Assembly: GCA_022818135.1 (NCBI GenBank)
Contig: JAFMSR010000017.1
Location: forward strand, 17,321,905-17,385,904
Length of the DNA stretch: 64,000 bases
Source of the DNA: Saxidomus purpurata
Taxonomy: Eukaryota; Mollusca; Bivalvia; Venerida; Veneridae
Direction: 5' to 3'
Positions 1-13,566 of this stretch are shown in pieces; within the stretch, counting starts at the first letter, position 1; each line of letters begins with the position of its first letter. The notes beneath the pieces were generated by a model that ran no database searches, was not told where the DNA came from, and worked only from the letters and a program-made list of their open reading frames with translations. Position numbers and translations under genes: made by a program.

Positions 1-888
1 ATTATCGATAAAATCAGCAGTTTAAAATATACTGCAGTACAGTAAACCAATTATCTATGTAGAGTTGTTGTTGTACAATTAATACGTGGATGCAATTTAT
101 TACAGAAAGCATCTATGTTGATTATTTGTGGTCAAATAAGGCATTTTTCGCCATAGGTTCTTCTTTGAAATTGTATTAATTTATCATTTTAGGTTCATTG
201 AACAATAATCTATGTTTCGAGAATAGTATCTGCTAGATGAAGGCCCTTTAAATCAGCTGTATTTCAATTTCTTATATATAAATTTTTAGATACTAAAAAT
301 AGCATGGTTTAGTATTATGATATAGAAATATAGTTGAATAACGTCCTTCTCAGTTGGAGAAGTCACTTCACAAATGGTTCAGATACTGTCTTGGAAAATG
401 GGGAAACAGATCGATGTCTGTAGAAAGTAAATTACTGCTTTTACAATTCATTTTGTTTTACAAGTGGACATGAAACCACTGAACTTAGCCGTCAGGAATG
501 TGTAAAGCCTTTGACAACCATACCATAATGACAGGTTATTAAATTCTTGCAAAACTAACTTTCTCGAGGAAATGATTTAAAGCATCTTATAATACAAAGG
601 CTGATTTTGAAGACTTTTTAACATTTCTTAATTACATAGGAGTTACTGTTTGAAGATGTTTTTATAATATCGACACAAATTTATGAACAGTTGTCAGTTA
701 AACACTGAAGCACAATAGCTGTGACTACCCCTCACAACCAATGGTATTGTCCGAATAGAAAGATTGAGAAAGTCCATTTTAAAATACAGGGGGAGGGGCC
801 AAAGGCTAAGTTGCTGTAATATTTTTTTTTAGCCCATTTTGCTGTAAACTACAATAAGTATATTATTATCTGCCTTCTTTTGCTGCAG
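1..888 (+). other. Intron upstream of exon 1
   Basis: AT-rich sequence without a supportable coding exon or recognised repeat. It ends in a short pyrimidine tract and tgctgcag, the acceptor of exon 1. If the array model holds, the previous alternative exon or the constant exons lie to the left of the window. Confidence 0.6.
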
Positions 889-1127
889 GTTTACATGATA
901 GGAATGAGGTAGCACAGTCTTACTACAACTCATGTAATCTATGTGGAAAGCTGTTCACAGGAAAAGCCATGCTACAAAGGCACATGAGAAGTCATACAGG
1001 AGAGAGACCGTTTAAGTGTATTTACTGTAATTATGCAGCCACTCAGAAGGAAAATCTGAAAAGACATATGACGGTGAAACATGTTCACATTGAAGACACA
1101 GCTTTTGGAAAAATTAACATGCATTAA
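889..1127 (+). CDS. Alternative terminal exon 1: two C2H2 fingers
   Basis: 3'-terminal exon coding for a DNA-binding end of a presumed BTB-type transcription factor. The acceptor is tgctgcag (AG at 887-888). Two bases (gt) complete a codon begun upstream, giving Gly if the donor base is G. The 78 encoded residues hold finger 1 at 15-35 (C-X2-C-X12-H-X3-H, helix contacts G/A/M/R), linker TGERPFK, and finger 2 at 43-64 (CIYC, H-X4-H, contacts Q/E/N/R). Finger 2 has Ala instead of the core Phe and an N-Y start after the second Cys. This resembles the second finger of arthropod lola isoforms and of exons 2 and 3 here. An AATAAA overlaps the stop, and others follow at 1226 and near 1255. No methionine start is needed or convincing. 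Confidence 0.9.
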
Positions 1128-3094
1128 ATAAATGTTGTTTTTGGACCCGAATATGAGAGAAATTATAAAAATGTGTAAATAGTTTGAGATAGTTTTCAAA
1201 GGAAATGGCATGTTGAAATGGAAATAATAAATATGTGCCAATACTTCATCATTTAATAAAATACAGTCAGTCGTTTGAATGCGAAAAATTACCACTCATT
1301 CTAACTCCTGACTGTATTTTATTCAACGACAAAATACAGAGGCACATTTATTATTTCTTAAATACACAAAATAAGCCTTAAATACCCATCATTCCCAGCA
1401 CACAACAAAACAGAAGAATGAATTCTCCTATGATGAGAGAAGACAGCAGACAAGGTACATACTGTAGCTTATATATATGGGCTTTATAAAGGGGCCACAA
1501 CTACCAAATAACGCTTTGCATTTATTCACTTTTTGTAATCTCTTGTCATGTTGGAATCAAAATGCTTTACAATGTTGTTATTGTCTTATAAATGTTATTG
1601 ATGAAATACCAGTGGCGTTCATTTTCTTATAAACAACTCGTCGTCATGATGGGTGGTTATAAATCACTTTAGCCTCCCGCTTTCATGGTTAATTACTGCG
1701 CATCAGACTCCAAATCATTGTTTATTAGGAGATGAACACCGCTGGAATGGATGTTATTTCATTAATAAATATAGATTATACTTGTTTGTTATTTATGCTA
1801 TTATAACATGTGACTGTTGATTAAGTTTAACTGGAGCATAGTACAAAATAAAACACTTGCATATATTGGTCCCTTTTTTGTGATTATATGTTTTTATACC
1901 GAAAACAAATCACTTTTTAAATTTACTTCTAGGTCAAGCTGTAACTTTTAAAACATGTTAATTCATCTTGCTAATATTTGTTGAGATAGACTGTGTTTGT
2001 ATTATGTAAGCAAAGTGACACCCTTTTTTCAGTTAATAAAGAAATAAAGGCATTGGTTAAAAAAATAAGAAAAACCAAGGAGTATATTTTGTGTTGAATG
2101 TAAAATTGTTACTTTTTTGTCTTTAAAATAAAAAGGATGTTTAAACTTGTTTTATCTTACATTATTTTAAGTTAACAAGACAGTAATTAAAACAGTCGGA
2201 GGAAAGCAATGCAAAATGGAAGCTATAGAAGTGTCACCCAACTTGACCCAAGGCTTAAAATCAGCATTACATATAAAGAGAAAGGTCTTGTGTCTTGGAG
2301 ATAAGATCAGATACCTGGTTGAAAAAAGAAATGTTTGTGAACGGTCCACATGCTTGTTCATGTTGTGGTTACTGGAAGAATGATAGAACTGTGTTGTGTT
2401 TACTTTGAACCAAGAATGAGAACTGTGTTGTGTTTACTTTGAAACAAGAATGACATATGCCTGTCTTTCACATTTGGGTCGCTTCTTTATTGCAATATGT
2501 ATAATTCATATAATATATATGTGTAACTTGAGAGTGATGGAAGGACTTAAAAGCTGCTTGCTGTCAGATTTTGGTGAAAAAATAATATTCTCCAAACTCT
2601 TAGAAAATAACATTATTTTGAACAAATAGTCAAATAAAAAGGTTCCAGTATCATTTTGTAGATTTGAAATTATACGCCATCAATTATTAAAGCTTTTGAA
2701 CATCTCAATATAACCATAGTGTTGTGGTACCGTTAAACAAAATCCTATCAACATGTTCAATGGATTTTTGCAAATTTTTACAGAGGTTTTTACTTTCGTT
2801 GTTGATTCTATCATTAACTTTTACATTTTATGCTTGAATACATCATTTTGGATGAATTTTGTTTTTGCCTGAAACTGAGCGAGCAGCTTTAAGATGTATG
2901 TCATTTAGCTTTGAAATGACATTGTTCAGAACACGGTTCTATAATTTTGCTCACTTTCAGTGAAGTAAAGAACACTTCAATTCTGAGTCACATAAACGTT
3001 ATGATCGTAAAGTTTATTTCATTGGTACTTTTCTAAACCATTGTAGTTCGGTGGTGGTAAAAAATGGTATAATTTTTAATTTCTCTGTTTCCAG
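1128..3094 (+). other. 3' UTR and intron, exons 1 to 2
   Basis: Contains AATAAA at 1226-1231 and again near 1255, suitable for ending the exon 1 isoform. A 34-bp direct duplication lies at 2386-2453. Otherwise it is unique AT-rich DNA. The minus-strand ORFs here have no recognisable domains. Confidence 0.55.
2386..2453. repeat. 34-bp direct tandem duplication
   Basis: Two adjacent near-identical 34-base units beginning gaactgtgttgtg; the second starts at 2420. Simple local duplication in the intron after exon 1. Confidence 0.8.
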
Positions 3095-3315
3095 GACCAG
3101 GTATGAAAGTGCCAGTTCACACCAAGGATGGTACGGTATTTGTTGAGAAGTGCATTGAATGTGGAAAAGCGTTCCCAAGTTTAGCGAAACTGAAGAGACA
3201 TATGGTGGTGCATACTGGTGAAAGGCCATATGCATGCCAATACTGTGGCTATCGCACCACACAAAGCTGTCATCTGAAAACTCATCTTATGAAAAAACAT
3301 TTCCCAGCGTCATAG
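3095..3315 (+). CDS. Alternative terminal exon 2: two C2H2 fingers
   Basis: The acceptor follows tttctctgtttccag (AG 3093-3094). A second in-frame AG six bases on (3099-3100) could serve instead, removing two residues. With the upstream site, 72 residues follow the split codon. Finger 1 is at 19-39 (CIEC, contacts S/A/K/R), the linker is TGERPYA, and finger 2 is at 47-68 (CQYC, H-X4-H, contacts Q/C/H/T). Finger 2 lacks the core Phe (GYRTT after the second Cys), as in exons 1 and 3, so the three form one subgroup. The peptide ends four residues after the last His. AATAAA lies at 3764-3769. Confidence 0.9.
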
Positions 3316-5176
<1,861 letters not shown>

Positions 5177-6795
5177 GAATTCAAGCCTTTGAGTGAATAG
5201 AATGTGCTTACAGACGTTGCAATGACTATCTGAAAGGTAGAAGTGTATTAGATGAGAAAAAAACAGGATGCTCGTGCATAATGTCGTAACAGACTGTTGT
5301 ATACATGGCCTTAACATTGCACAGTATAACTTGTATCGGGAAATCGAAAAGTCTGAATAAAATTGTCAGTTAATGCAACATAATTTCTTAAATTATGAAC
5401 ACTGTTCTCTAAGTACACAAAAGTCATGGTCTCTTAATATACATATGGTCTACAGAGTATATGAATTCAAGCATCAGTAACTGTTAATGAGTGGTGCAGC
5501 ACAGTTAGTGGTGAATTTAACGCTCAAATCTTAAAATGTGTAGTCATTTAATCCATGGGGAACTATTATGACCACGACCGATATCACAAAAATCAAGGGA
5601 ACTAAGAGGAGATAGTACTTGAAAAAATCTGCATAAACAATAAAGTGCCAGAAATGTTACCACTTTTCACTGAAAGAGGTACATCATGAATTTGCTGATG
5701 CAGTAAAGCCATTATTTTATGCATGCACTGACTTCATTATGGTATTGTGGGTGCAATAATTTGGGATTGTAATAACTTGGTATCGAAGGTTAATCTATAT
5801 CAGGTTGCAATTACTGCATGCTGCAGTTGAAACGCTAAAAACTTGGTCCCAGGATCACATTTACAAGTACTCTCATTTTACCAAGAAAGATGTCTTACTG
5901 ACAGAAATGACCTTTATTTGTACCAAACCTGTTCCTAACTTTGCTAATTAAATCGATAAGTACGTATTACATACATAGCTTATAAGTATTTTTCCATTGA
6001 TATTGTGAAAAACTAAGAAAGGCTTTCTGGCAACTCTTTTTCTTGAAGAATTTAAAGGTCCACTACTAAGCGAAAATTAACTTGAATACGAAAGAAAGGC
6101 ATGCAATATGTCAACATTGTTTTAAAGTGAATAGAACATGGTTCTATCATTATCCTATTAAATAAATTTATGTTACTATATCAATAAATTCAAAGTGATC
6201 CTGGTACTTTAAGGTAGAAGAACAAATGGTATGGCAGTGCTGTCAAAGTGCTGAAGATGAAATACCTTGGCATGGGAGTGTAGAATGAGAATTTGTTTGT
6301 ATAATAGTTAGGGCTGTAACGATGCATTCAAATATTCTTGATCATGTATATAAATATTATTTGCATAAATTGAAACAATTTGAAATTCCAAATCTGTAAA
6401 AAAAACGGTCGCAAAACACCCAAAACACTTCATTATTTCTGGTCGCATCATCACTAGGCCGACAAACAATTTGTGATGATCAACTTTCACATAATATGCT
6501 ATGTATCGTTATATTTCAGTGATAACCTAACTTCTAGCTGTATTCCTGAAAGTGGGATTTCTAAAGCCCTTATATTGTAGTGTCACAGCCCCCGCATTTA
6601 GTGACAAAACTTGGAACTTATGCTTATGTAACTTAGTTGGTGAAGTGTTATTACTCTGCAGTAGTGGTCATAGGAAGTTTATAATAACTCTTGACCAAAA
6701 GTGAAAAATCTTGTTATTAAAAAACTGATCTCTTAATATCAAGTGGTTTATGTTATAAAACTGAGCTGTAAAAGAAAACTTTTTTCTTCTTTCAG
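5177..6795 (+). other. 3' UTR and intron, exons 3 to 4
   Basis: AATAAA at 5356-5361 is placed to end the exon 3 isoform. No further coding exon, RNA gene or recognisable repeat was found. The minus-strand ORF at 6308-6490 has no domain features. Confidence 0.5.
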
Positions 6796-7025
6796 GTGTT
6801 TCAGCTTGTTCATCGCATCCAGAAAACACCAGCTATAATCAACAGAACCTGTGCAGTTACTGTCAGAAAGGTTTCAAGTCAAATTGGGAATTGCAACGAC
6901 ATTTGAGAATCCATACTGGAGAGAAACCGTTTTCTTGCACACATTGCGGAAGAGCCTTTGCTGTGAAGAGTAACTTGAAGAAACATATTTTCAGTGTTCA
7001 TATTTATAAGAAGGGACCCTTTTGA
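6796..7025 (+). CDS. Alternative terminal exon 4: two C2H2 fingers
   Basis: Acceptor ttcttctttcag (AG 6794-6795), then gt completing a Gly codon. There is no methionine anywhere before the fingers, so this can only be an internal-to-terminal exon. The 75 residues hold finger 1 at 19-39 (CSYC, helix contacts S/W/E/R), linker TGEKPFS, and finger 2 at 47-68 (CTHC, core Phe present, contacts A/S/N/K, H-X4-H). The H-X4-H ending links it to exons 1-3; the Trp-containing finger 1 with LQRH links it to exons 5 and 6, so it bridges the two groups. The nearest AATAAA (8157-8162) lies beyond a repeat element. Confidence 0.9.
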
Positions 7026-8610
7026 AATATGAAAAAGTAACTATGGATAATGTTGCAGTAGTTTTGCACAGAATAAGTTTGAATGGATTAGAGAGAGACT
7101 CTGCTTAAATGATGCATGAAACAATGCAGGTTGTTCACAGAGATGTTCTTGTTTCTAACTTAGTATATAAGTTTCATTGAGTTACAGCTTTTAAGATTGT
7201 TAGTGGGGTTAGAATGCGAAAGGTCAAGAGTGCTAAGATGGGGGTTTGAATTTAGTGCAAACAGTGACAATTACAAAGACGAGAGTTAGGATTTAGTTTA
7301 AATTAAAAGATTACAAAATGAAGGAAGAATTTAGTGTTAAGATTCAAAGATGGAGAGCAAATTTAGAGTTAACAGTGAAGATTACTAAGAATGGGGGTAG
7401 AATTACATAATTCTATTTCTGCAGAATGTTGTTCCTATGTTTGGATGATTGTTCGTTGTCCATCAACCTTTTGCTTCAAACGACATCTCCTCTGAAACCA
7501 CTGGGCCAATGTTGATGAAACTAATGGCATGGATGTTCCTTGCAAATTGTTCAAAGAATTATTCCATATTGCAACAAATAGTAAAATTTTTGAAAATCTT
7601 CTTGTCTGAAACCACAAGGCTTAAAGCTGAGATAGTTCTCATGTAGCATTGCCTAGTGGACCTCTACAAAACTTGCTCAAATCATGACCCCTGGGTTAAA
7701 ACTGACCCTGTCCGGGGGTGTCACTTGATTTTACATAGGTTTCTAAAGGAAAAACTTAAAAAATCTTCTTCTCTAAACCTACAAGGCCTTGAGCTACGAT
7801 ATTTAGTATATAGCATTTTCTAGTGGACCTCTACCAAGTTTGTTCAAATCATGCCCCAGGGGTCAATATTGCCCGGACCTAGGGGGTCATTTGTTTTACA
7901 TAGACATTTATAGGAAAATCTTCTCCTTCAAAACCACAAGGTTTAGAGCCTAGATATTTAGTGTGTAACAGTGTCTAGTGGACCTCTTTATAGTGTATTC
8001 AAATCATGCCCCCTGGGTCAAAATTTACTCTACCCAGGGGGTCATTTGGTATAGAAAAAACTTAAAAAATCTTCTTTTAAAATTCTCTATAAGGCTGAAC
8101 ATGAATGTGTTTGTATGTTTCCAAGCGTATGTTGTGTTTTCATTTTCATAGGTGTAAATAAATGCTGTTTAAACATCTATGTTGTTTGTTATGTTTTACT
8201 TAGAGGTATTGTGCTTTTAAATTGACCGTATACTACTAAAATGATTGTGATGAAAATATGCTGATCATTTATATAATCTCCTTATTAACACAGTTTAAAC
8301 TCTGTTTTGTATAAGCATACAGAAAAAAATGATAGCCCATATCGTACCAAAAAAATGTAACTAAATGAAATATGCTGATCATTTGTGGATTTATGTAATG
8401 ACACCTTGTTTCCGATAAGTTTATGGAACAAAATGATAGCCGTATAGTACCAAAAAAAGTAAATGAATTGATCTGTATTTAGTTTGTACACCTGTTAGTG
8501 GTCAATTAAGTTCAGCACAATAAATATTCAGTATTTATAACACAGACATGAATGTTATATTGGAAAAACAAAGACTACAGATTTTCTTCAACTTGTTTTT
8601 CTTTTTTCAG
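7026..8610 (+). other. 3' UTR and intron, exons 4 to 5
   Basis: Mostly occupied by a tandemly organised repeat at about 7440-8100 (listed separately). AATAAA at 8157-8162. Open frames at 7435-7646 are repeat sequence. Confidence 0.55.
7440..8100. repeat. Interspersed repeat with ~155-167 bp units
   Basis: Repeated phrase 'tagtggacctcta' at 7654, 7821 and 7976, each followed by 'tcaaatcatg.cccc.gggt' and preceded by 'aaaccacaagg'. Unit spacing is 167 and 155 bases. Related fragments lie at about 14330-14530 and 41395-41640. Non-coding. Confidence 0.75.
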
Positions 8611-8819
8611 GTGATACAGATATGCCTGAAAGCAGACTGGGCAGCAAGTTTACTTGCATGTTTTGTGGGAAGAGTTTTCTGTACCATTCTTGGCTACAAA
8701 GACATGTGTTTGTTCATACTGGAGAGAAACCTTTCAAGTGCGAGATATGCAATCGCTCGTTTTCTGATAAAGGAAACCTTTCAAAACATAAAATCAAGCA
8801 TATGAATATTCAAATCTGA
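8611..8819 (+). CDS. Alternative terminal exon 5: two C2H2 fingers
   Basis: A strong acceptor, ttcttttttcag, ends at 8610, then gt (Gly). The 68 residues hold finger 1 at 15-35 (CMFC, contacts Y/S/W/R, LQRH), linker TGEKPFK, and finger 2 at 43-63 (CEIC, SFSDKGNLSKH, contacts D/G/N/K), ending MNIQI. The HMNI ending after the last His is shared with exon 6, its closest relative. An overlapping frame (8548-8805) is a shadow. Confidence 0.92.
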
Positions 8820-9171
8820 AACAAGGAAAATGGATTAAAAAGGTAACAAAGGACAGATTAGTCTTCGTGCTGAAGTACGGATTTGTTTTGTACCAAAATT
8901 ATAGAAAAAACACTAGCACAAATTTATTGCAAAACGTTATGGTGGATGATCAACGAAGATGTTTGAAACATAATATTGTTTGTTAGTAAAGAAGACTGAA
9001 AAAGAACTTGCGGTTAAAATGGTGCTTGTAAAATTTGCCAATATCTGTTATGCTTCTACTCGGATTCAATACTATATATCAGTTTTCAAACCGTATTTAT
9101 GTTATGTCAAATTCATTTATATCTGCATCATATTAAAAGAAATTGCTTGGTAGTCAGTTTGTGCACTGTCT

Positions 9172-9527
9172 TTTTTAGCTTACCTGATAGCATCAGGCAT
9201 CAGGTGAGCTATTGTGATCAGCTGATATCCATCTGTCTGTCCGTTCACACTTGCCCTTTAAACACACTAGAGGTCAGATTTGACATCTAGTCTTCATTAA
9301 AATTGGTCAAAATGTTTATTTCAATGATTCCTTGATCAAGTTCAAATCTGGATCACCTGAGGTCAAAAACAAGGTCACAGTCAAATAAAAAAACAAACAT
9401 TTTAACATTCTAGATACCACAGTTAATATTATTACATGAAAATTAGTCAGAATGTTTGTTATGGAGTCAAAGCCCAGGTAATGTGCTGAGGTGAGTGATA
9501 TAAGGCCATCATGGACCTCTTGTCTTA
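9172..9527. repeat. Interspersed repeat, 'aggtcac' family (A)
   Basis: Begins near tagcttacctgatagc, followed by 'tgagctattgtgatcagctgatatcc', and ends 'gccatcatggacctcttgt'. It carries 'aacattctaga', 'aaggtcac' and 'aatgtttgt' phrases. Further copies lie at 24829-26010, 27666-29330, 44803-45838, 59222-59870 and 62188-63375. Confidence 0.8.
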
Positions 9528-10097
9528 CCTTCCATTTAGTTCACTTGTGAAAGAGATATATATGTATGTCTCTTACCTTAGTCTATTGATTTTAAATGTT
9601 TGTTTACAACTTGGACATTGAATTAAAAAGCAAACAAAATGCATGACGGTATAAAAATCGCACTGTTTATATTTAGTTCTTAATTTTTAATTACGTTGAG
9701 TAAAAGGTGCTTTATTTCATGATATGATGTCAAATAAAAGTACATAACAATGTAAATACTTACTAGCAGCATGGTTATGAAAGATTAATTGATAAAATAA
9801 TCTTTATAAATGGCAAACTAGCAAGAGAATTGAAGATGCTGTGTTTTGTCTCGGAACCTTCTGAAATCACAAAAATCATCTTAATTGTTCAAAAGGTTGA
9901 AGGCAGATATTTTCAGAGAATGTTTTAGTTCAAAGGTCATGTTTGTGATGGATAGACAGCAAGACCGGTACATTGTGGGGTTAGTACATCCCCTCTCTAT
10001 TCAACAAGATAAAATCAGTAATGGTTTAAAATCTTAAGCTTTGCATGGTGTAAATTTAATGTAAGAAACATCACCAGTTATCACCTTGATTTTTATT

Positions 10098-10773
10098 GTC
10101 GAGCCCGCTTGCGGTGAGCTCGACTTAGTCGTCACTTTTGGCGGTTCGGTGTATGTGCGTGCGTCCGTCCGTCCGTCCGATTTTGTCCGGACCATATCTT
10201 TTTCATGCATGGAGGGATTTTGATGTTACTTGGCACAAATGTTCACCATCATGAGACGGAGTGTCATGCTTAAGAACCAGGTCCCTAGGTCCAAGGTCAA
10301 GGTCACACTTGGAGGTTAAAGGTCAAATTCAAGAATGACTTTGTCCGGAGCATATCTTTTTCATGCATGGAGGGATTTTAATTTAACTTGGCACAAATGT
10401 TCACCATCATGAGACGGAGTGTCATGCGCAAGAACCAGGTCCCTAGGTCTATAAGGTCAAGGTCACACTTAGAGCTTAAAGTTCAAAGTCAAGAATATCT
10501 TTGTCTGGAGCATTTCTTCTTCATGCATAGAGGGATTTTGATGTTACTTTGTACAAATGTTCACCACCATGGAATACCCTTGTTTTTAGAATTACTTCCC
10601 TTTGTTGTTACTATAAATAGCTTATATTGTAACTTTTTTATTACTGGCCGTAGAGAAAAATCGAGACCACTTTTCTGTGGTACAACATGCATGTTACATC
10701 CAATATTTAGGTGTATTTTGACCCATCTCTACTTGGTAAGGAGTTAGCTCTTTTGACATATGGCGGGCTCGAC
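10098..10773. mobile_element. Non-autonomous element with 11-bp inverted ends
   Basis: The perfect 11-bp inverted repeat gtcgagcccgc (10098-10108) and gcgggctcgac (10763-10773) bounds the element. Inside are repeated 'catatctttttcatgcatgg' units, 'aaggtcaaggtcacac' phrases and a (gtcc)n microsatellite at about 10160-10180. No transposase is present. The open frame at 10388-10747 is repeat sequence. Confidence 0.7.
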
Positions 10774-11788
10774 ATGTTGCACTTGGGCATCTAGTATTGA
10801 TTTAAACTGCTTGAAGCCAGATCACAAAAGTGTTCTAAAAACGGCCTTTTAAGATGTAAAAGACTTTATGGTTTGTGTTAAATAAGAATTGACAAATTGA
10901 AAATGAAGCAGTCTTTGTAGTAAGAATCAGTTTGTTGAATTATTGTTAAAAGAAGATAAGACTGCTAGTTCAAACCTATCGACATTATATCTGTGAATCT
11001 TTTGTGTTGTAGAAGATGTACTGTGTACAAGTCTTTATAAAGTATCTGTTCGTTTCTGTTTCTATTGGTCCCTTTGCAAAAATGTTGAAGCAAATATGTG
11101 TTGTAAATCTTCCTGTAAACTGTTATTTGCTTTAAAGTAAGAACTCGTTCAACAGAAACAACTGTGAAAAGCTGTATTGGTATTTATTATTTTCAAGCAA
11201 GAACAATGGATTTGCATACATAAATGAAAACATGAAATTCACAAAATGAAAATGAACAATTATGGAAGGCTTTGTCACTATAAAGCAGAATTAATCGCAC
11301 TGGTTCACTACACTTCATGTATACTTGACAACTTTAAAAAGAAAACCTTTAAATAAGTCATAAATTATGAGCAGTGAGTAAAATTGCTATTTTTACGTCA
11401 TAAAATCATATTTCAAACTTGTTAAATAAAACCAAGGAATGACAAAAAAGCATGGTGTTTTTTAATTTTCCAAATTACATTTGCAAATACCAAAAAATAC
11501 CCGTAAAAATCCCTGGTTGCATTCTTAAAGTTGTTAAGTATGCTTGTTTGGTATAACAGCCAAGTGGCTGTTTAAAACTTCAGACTTACTCCCTTTTTGT
11601 ATTCAAAGAAAATATCCTAAACCTAATTACACCCATGTTGTGACAAAAACTAAGGCTGATTATTTTGAATGGACTTAAAGAGAGGACTTTAATGTGATTT
11701 TTCTAAATTAATGCTATATAGATTTTAACATTAATTACTGATCATGCATCTGCATACATTTTAAGCTTTGGCTGTTGTGTCTTTTCAG

Positions 11789-12012
11789 GTAGCAGAGTAA
11801 AGGAGCAAACCCGCCATGATATTATGTCGGCACCGGACAGCCAGACACATACATGTGACAGATGTAGTAAATCGTTTGCCAAAAAGTGGTTGCTTCAAAG
11901 ACATTACAGGATCCATACAGGGGAAAAGCCGTTTGTTTGTCCATTCTGCTTTAAGGCTTTCTCAGACAAAAGCAATATGACTAAACACAGTATTGTGCAC
12001 ATGAACATCTAA
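11789..12012 (+). CDS. Alternative terminal exon 6: two C2H2 fingers
   Basis: Acceptor tgtcttttcag (AG 11787-11788), then gt (Gly). The 73 residues begin with a 21-residue polar leader, followed by finger 1 at 22-42 (CDRC, contacts K/W/L/R), linker TGEKPFV, finger 2 at 50-70 (CPFC, SFSDK-like [11 protein letters not shown], contacts D/S/N/K) and tail MNI. Finger 2 is close to exons 5 and 9. The 3' UTR starts with a threefold 20-bp repeat. AATAAA at 12163-12168. Confidence 0.92.
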
Positions 12013-12025
12013 GTTACTGTACTTT

Positions 12026-12082
12026 GCTGAGCAGTTGTATTAAATGCTGAGCAGTAGTATTAAATGCTGAGCAGTTGTGTTA
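12026..12082. repeat. 20-bp tandem repeat, 3 copies
   Basis: Unit gctgagcagttgtattaaat starts at 12026, 12046 and 12066 with a few substitutions. It sits directly after the exon 6 stop, so it would be transcribed in that isoform's 3' UTR. Confidence 0.85.
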
Positions 12083-12589
12083 TATGCTTTAACTATATGC
12101 ATTTGTATAGGAAGTGTTGTACACCAAGGATCTGATATATGAGAGAATTGGGCATTGTCTCAAATAAAGTGAATAGGAAGGAAACTGTATTTCTAGTTGT
12201 GTTTCTTAGTAAATAAGAGACTTCAGTTTGCTCTAAGAATGGCAGGAAAAGAAGACAGGGCCTTGTGAATCGCTTTTTTCTATGGACAAGATTGTACTTT
12301 CCATGTTCAGAACTGCAGATTTCCCTGCAAAAATGATGAATTATATGAGTGTTTATTTAAGATAAAAAAGGCAAAATAAAATTGTTCTCTTTTTAGTAAG
12401 CAATGTGTTTAAAAACTTCAACCTCCCATTTTGAGGAAATTTTTAAGCGCCAATTGTATCAACATAGGCAAGGGCTCTATAAGGGCATAAGGTGTTTGAC
12501 GCTCCCCCAGAACTTCCCCTGTTACCCTAAATTATATAGGGCTTAAAAGTGCTGTTTTAAATGCATGTCTATTGTTTTTGTGATAGGAA

Positions 12590-12885
12590 AGGATTGTAGA
12601 GCAATATGATACCACTGTGGCTGAGGGTTAGTGCGTATTGCAACCACTGGTGTGACGCCCTGCATGTTTTGTAAAAGGGGACTTAATGGGCTTGGTAAGC
12701 ACCATGCAAGTTGTGACTCAAATCATCACGGAGGTGGCTGCACGGCCGTGCAATATACATAGTTTCAACACTTAACAATGTACATGCATAGTACATCTTT
12801 GAGGCAAATTCTCATTGTTTTTCCTTCTGTGCTAAATGACCTTCAATGTTGAAGCACCATAAAACAACATTCATTTATTCCGAAA
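12590..12885 (+). mobile_element. tRNA-derived SINE-like element
   Basis: 'tggctgagggttagtg' resembles a degenerate tRNA-type A box and 'ggtgtgacgcc' a degenerate B box. It ends in 'aaaacaacattcattta', a SINE-like 3' tail. Both promoter boxes are imperfect, so this call rests on the overall arrangement. Confidence 0.5.
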
Positions 12886-13351
12886 CTGCTAAAATGCTTT
12901 TGGTAGTTATTTCCCTCTAAACTTTATTACACAAAATACTGATTTCTTAACTTTTGCATTCTTGTCTTCATCAGCTTCATCAAAAGTTGCAAAATAGAAC
13001 TTGGAATTAACATGATTTATGTATTTATTAAAAACTTGACTACTGTTTTTGTGAACAACATTGAAACAGTGCATTTACTCAAAGAAAAGTGAAGCACAGA
13101 GTTGATTCATTTCAATAGACTCGTGGTTTGAAAATGAGGAAATTGTTTATTACAAATTCTTCAAAAACATTAAAAAATTGATTGTTTAAAATCACTAGCT
13201 TGAGAAAGGTTGTTGTATTTAAACTTTCTTTGTGATATTATCTTGCACATATGCATTTTGTATTTAAATAAAGGGTTGCTAGCTGCTACTACAGTTACAA
13301 ATACAGCTTTCTTCTGTGATGTAGTTTATAAGTTGTTCTCATTGTTTTCAG

Positions 13352-13566
13352 GTCTACAGAACACTGGAAAACAACAAACAGTTGCGGGAGGAAGAAATGA
13401 GTATGCATGTTCCTTCTGTCATCGCAGATTCGCTTGGAAGTCTTCCCTAACAGCACATCTGAAATGTCACACTGGAGTCAAGCCTTACAGCTGTACATTG
13501 TGTGGGAAGGCATTTGCTGACTCCAGCAATCTTAGGAAACACATGGTCACCCATGTTAATAGATAA
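13352..13566 (+). CDS. Alternative terminal exon 7: two C2H2 fingers
   Basis: Acceptor ctcattgttttcag (AG 13350-13351), then gt (Gly). No methionine lies between acceptor and fingers. The 70 residues hold finger 1 at 19-39 (CSFC, FAWKSSLTAH, contacts W/S/S/A, ending HLKCH), an unusual linker with Val for Glu (TGVKPYS), and finger 2 at 47-67 (CTLC, contacts D/S/N/K). Exon 8 is its clear duplicate: same linker, same HLKCH and the same leader motif with A-G-R-N-E. Confidence 0.93.

Larger units (their letters stand above)
8820..11788 (+). other. Intron, exons 5 to 6
   Basis: A gap of nearly 3 kb holding two repeats (9172-9527 and 10098-10796). An AATAAA-like caaataaaag near 9732 could end the exon 5 isoform. 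No further finger exon on either strand. Confidence 0.55.
12013..13351 (+). other. 3' UTR and intron, exons 6 to 7
   Basis: Holds AATAAA at 12163-12168, the 20-bp triplication at 12026 and a SINE-like element at about 12590-12885. The in-frame open stretch from 13210 into exon 7 is intronic read-through. Confidence 0.55.

Noticed and set aside
8548..8805. 85-residue frame overlapping exon 5
   Set aside because: Out of frame with the fingers; a shadow of exon 5. The same holds for the frames at 35641-35859 and 48924-49181.
10388..10747. 119-residue open frame
   Set aside because: Lies wholly within the inverted-end repeat and repeats its tandem units.
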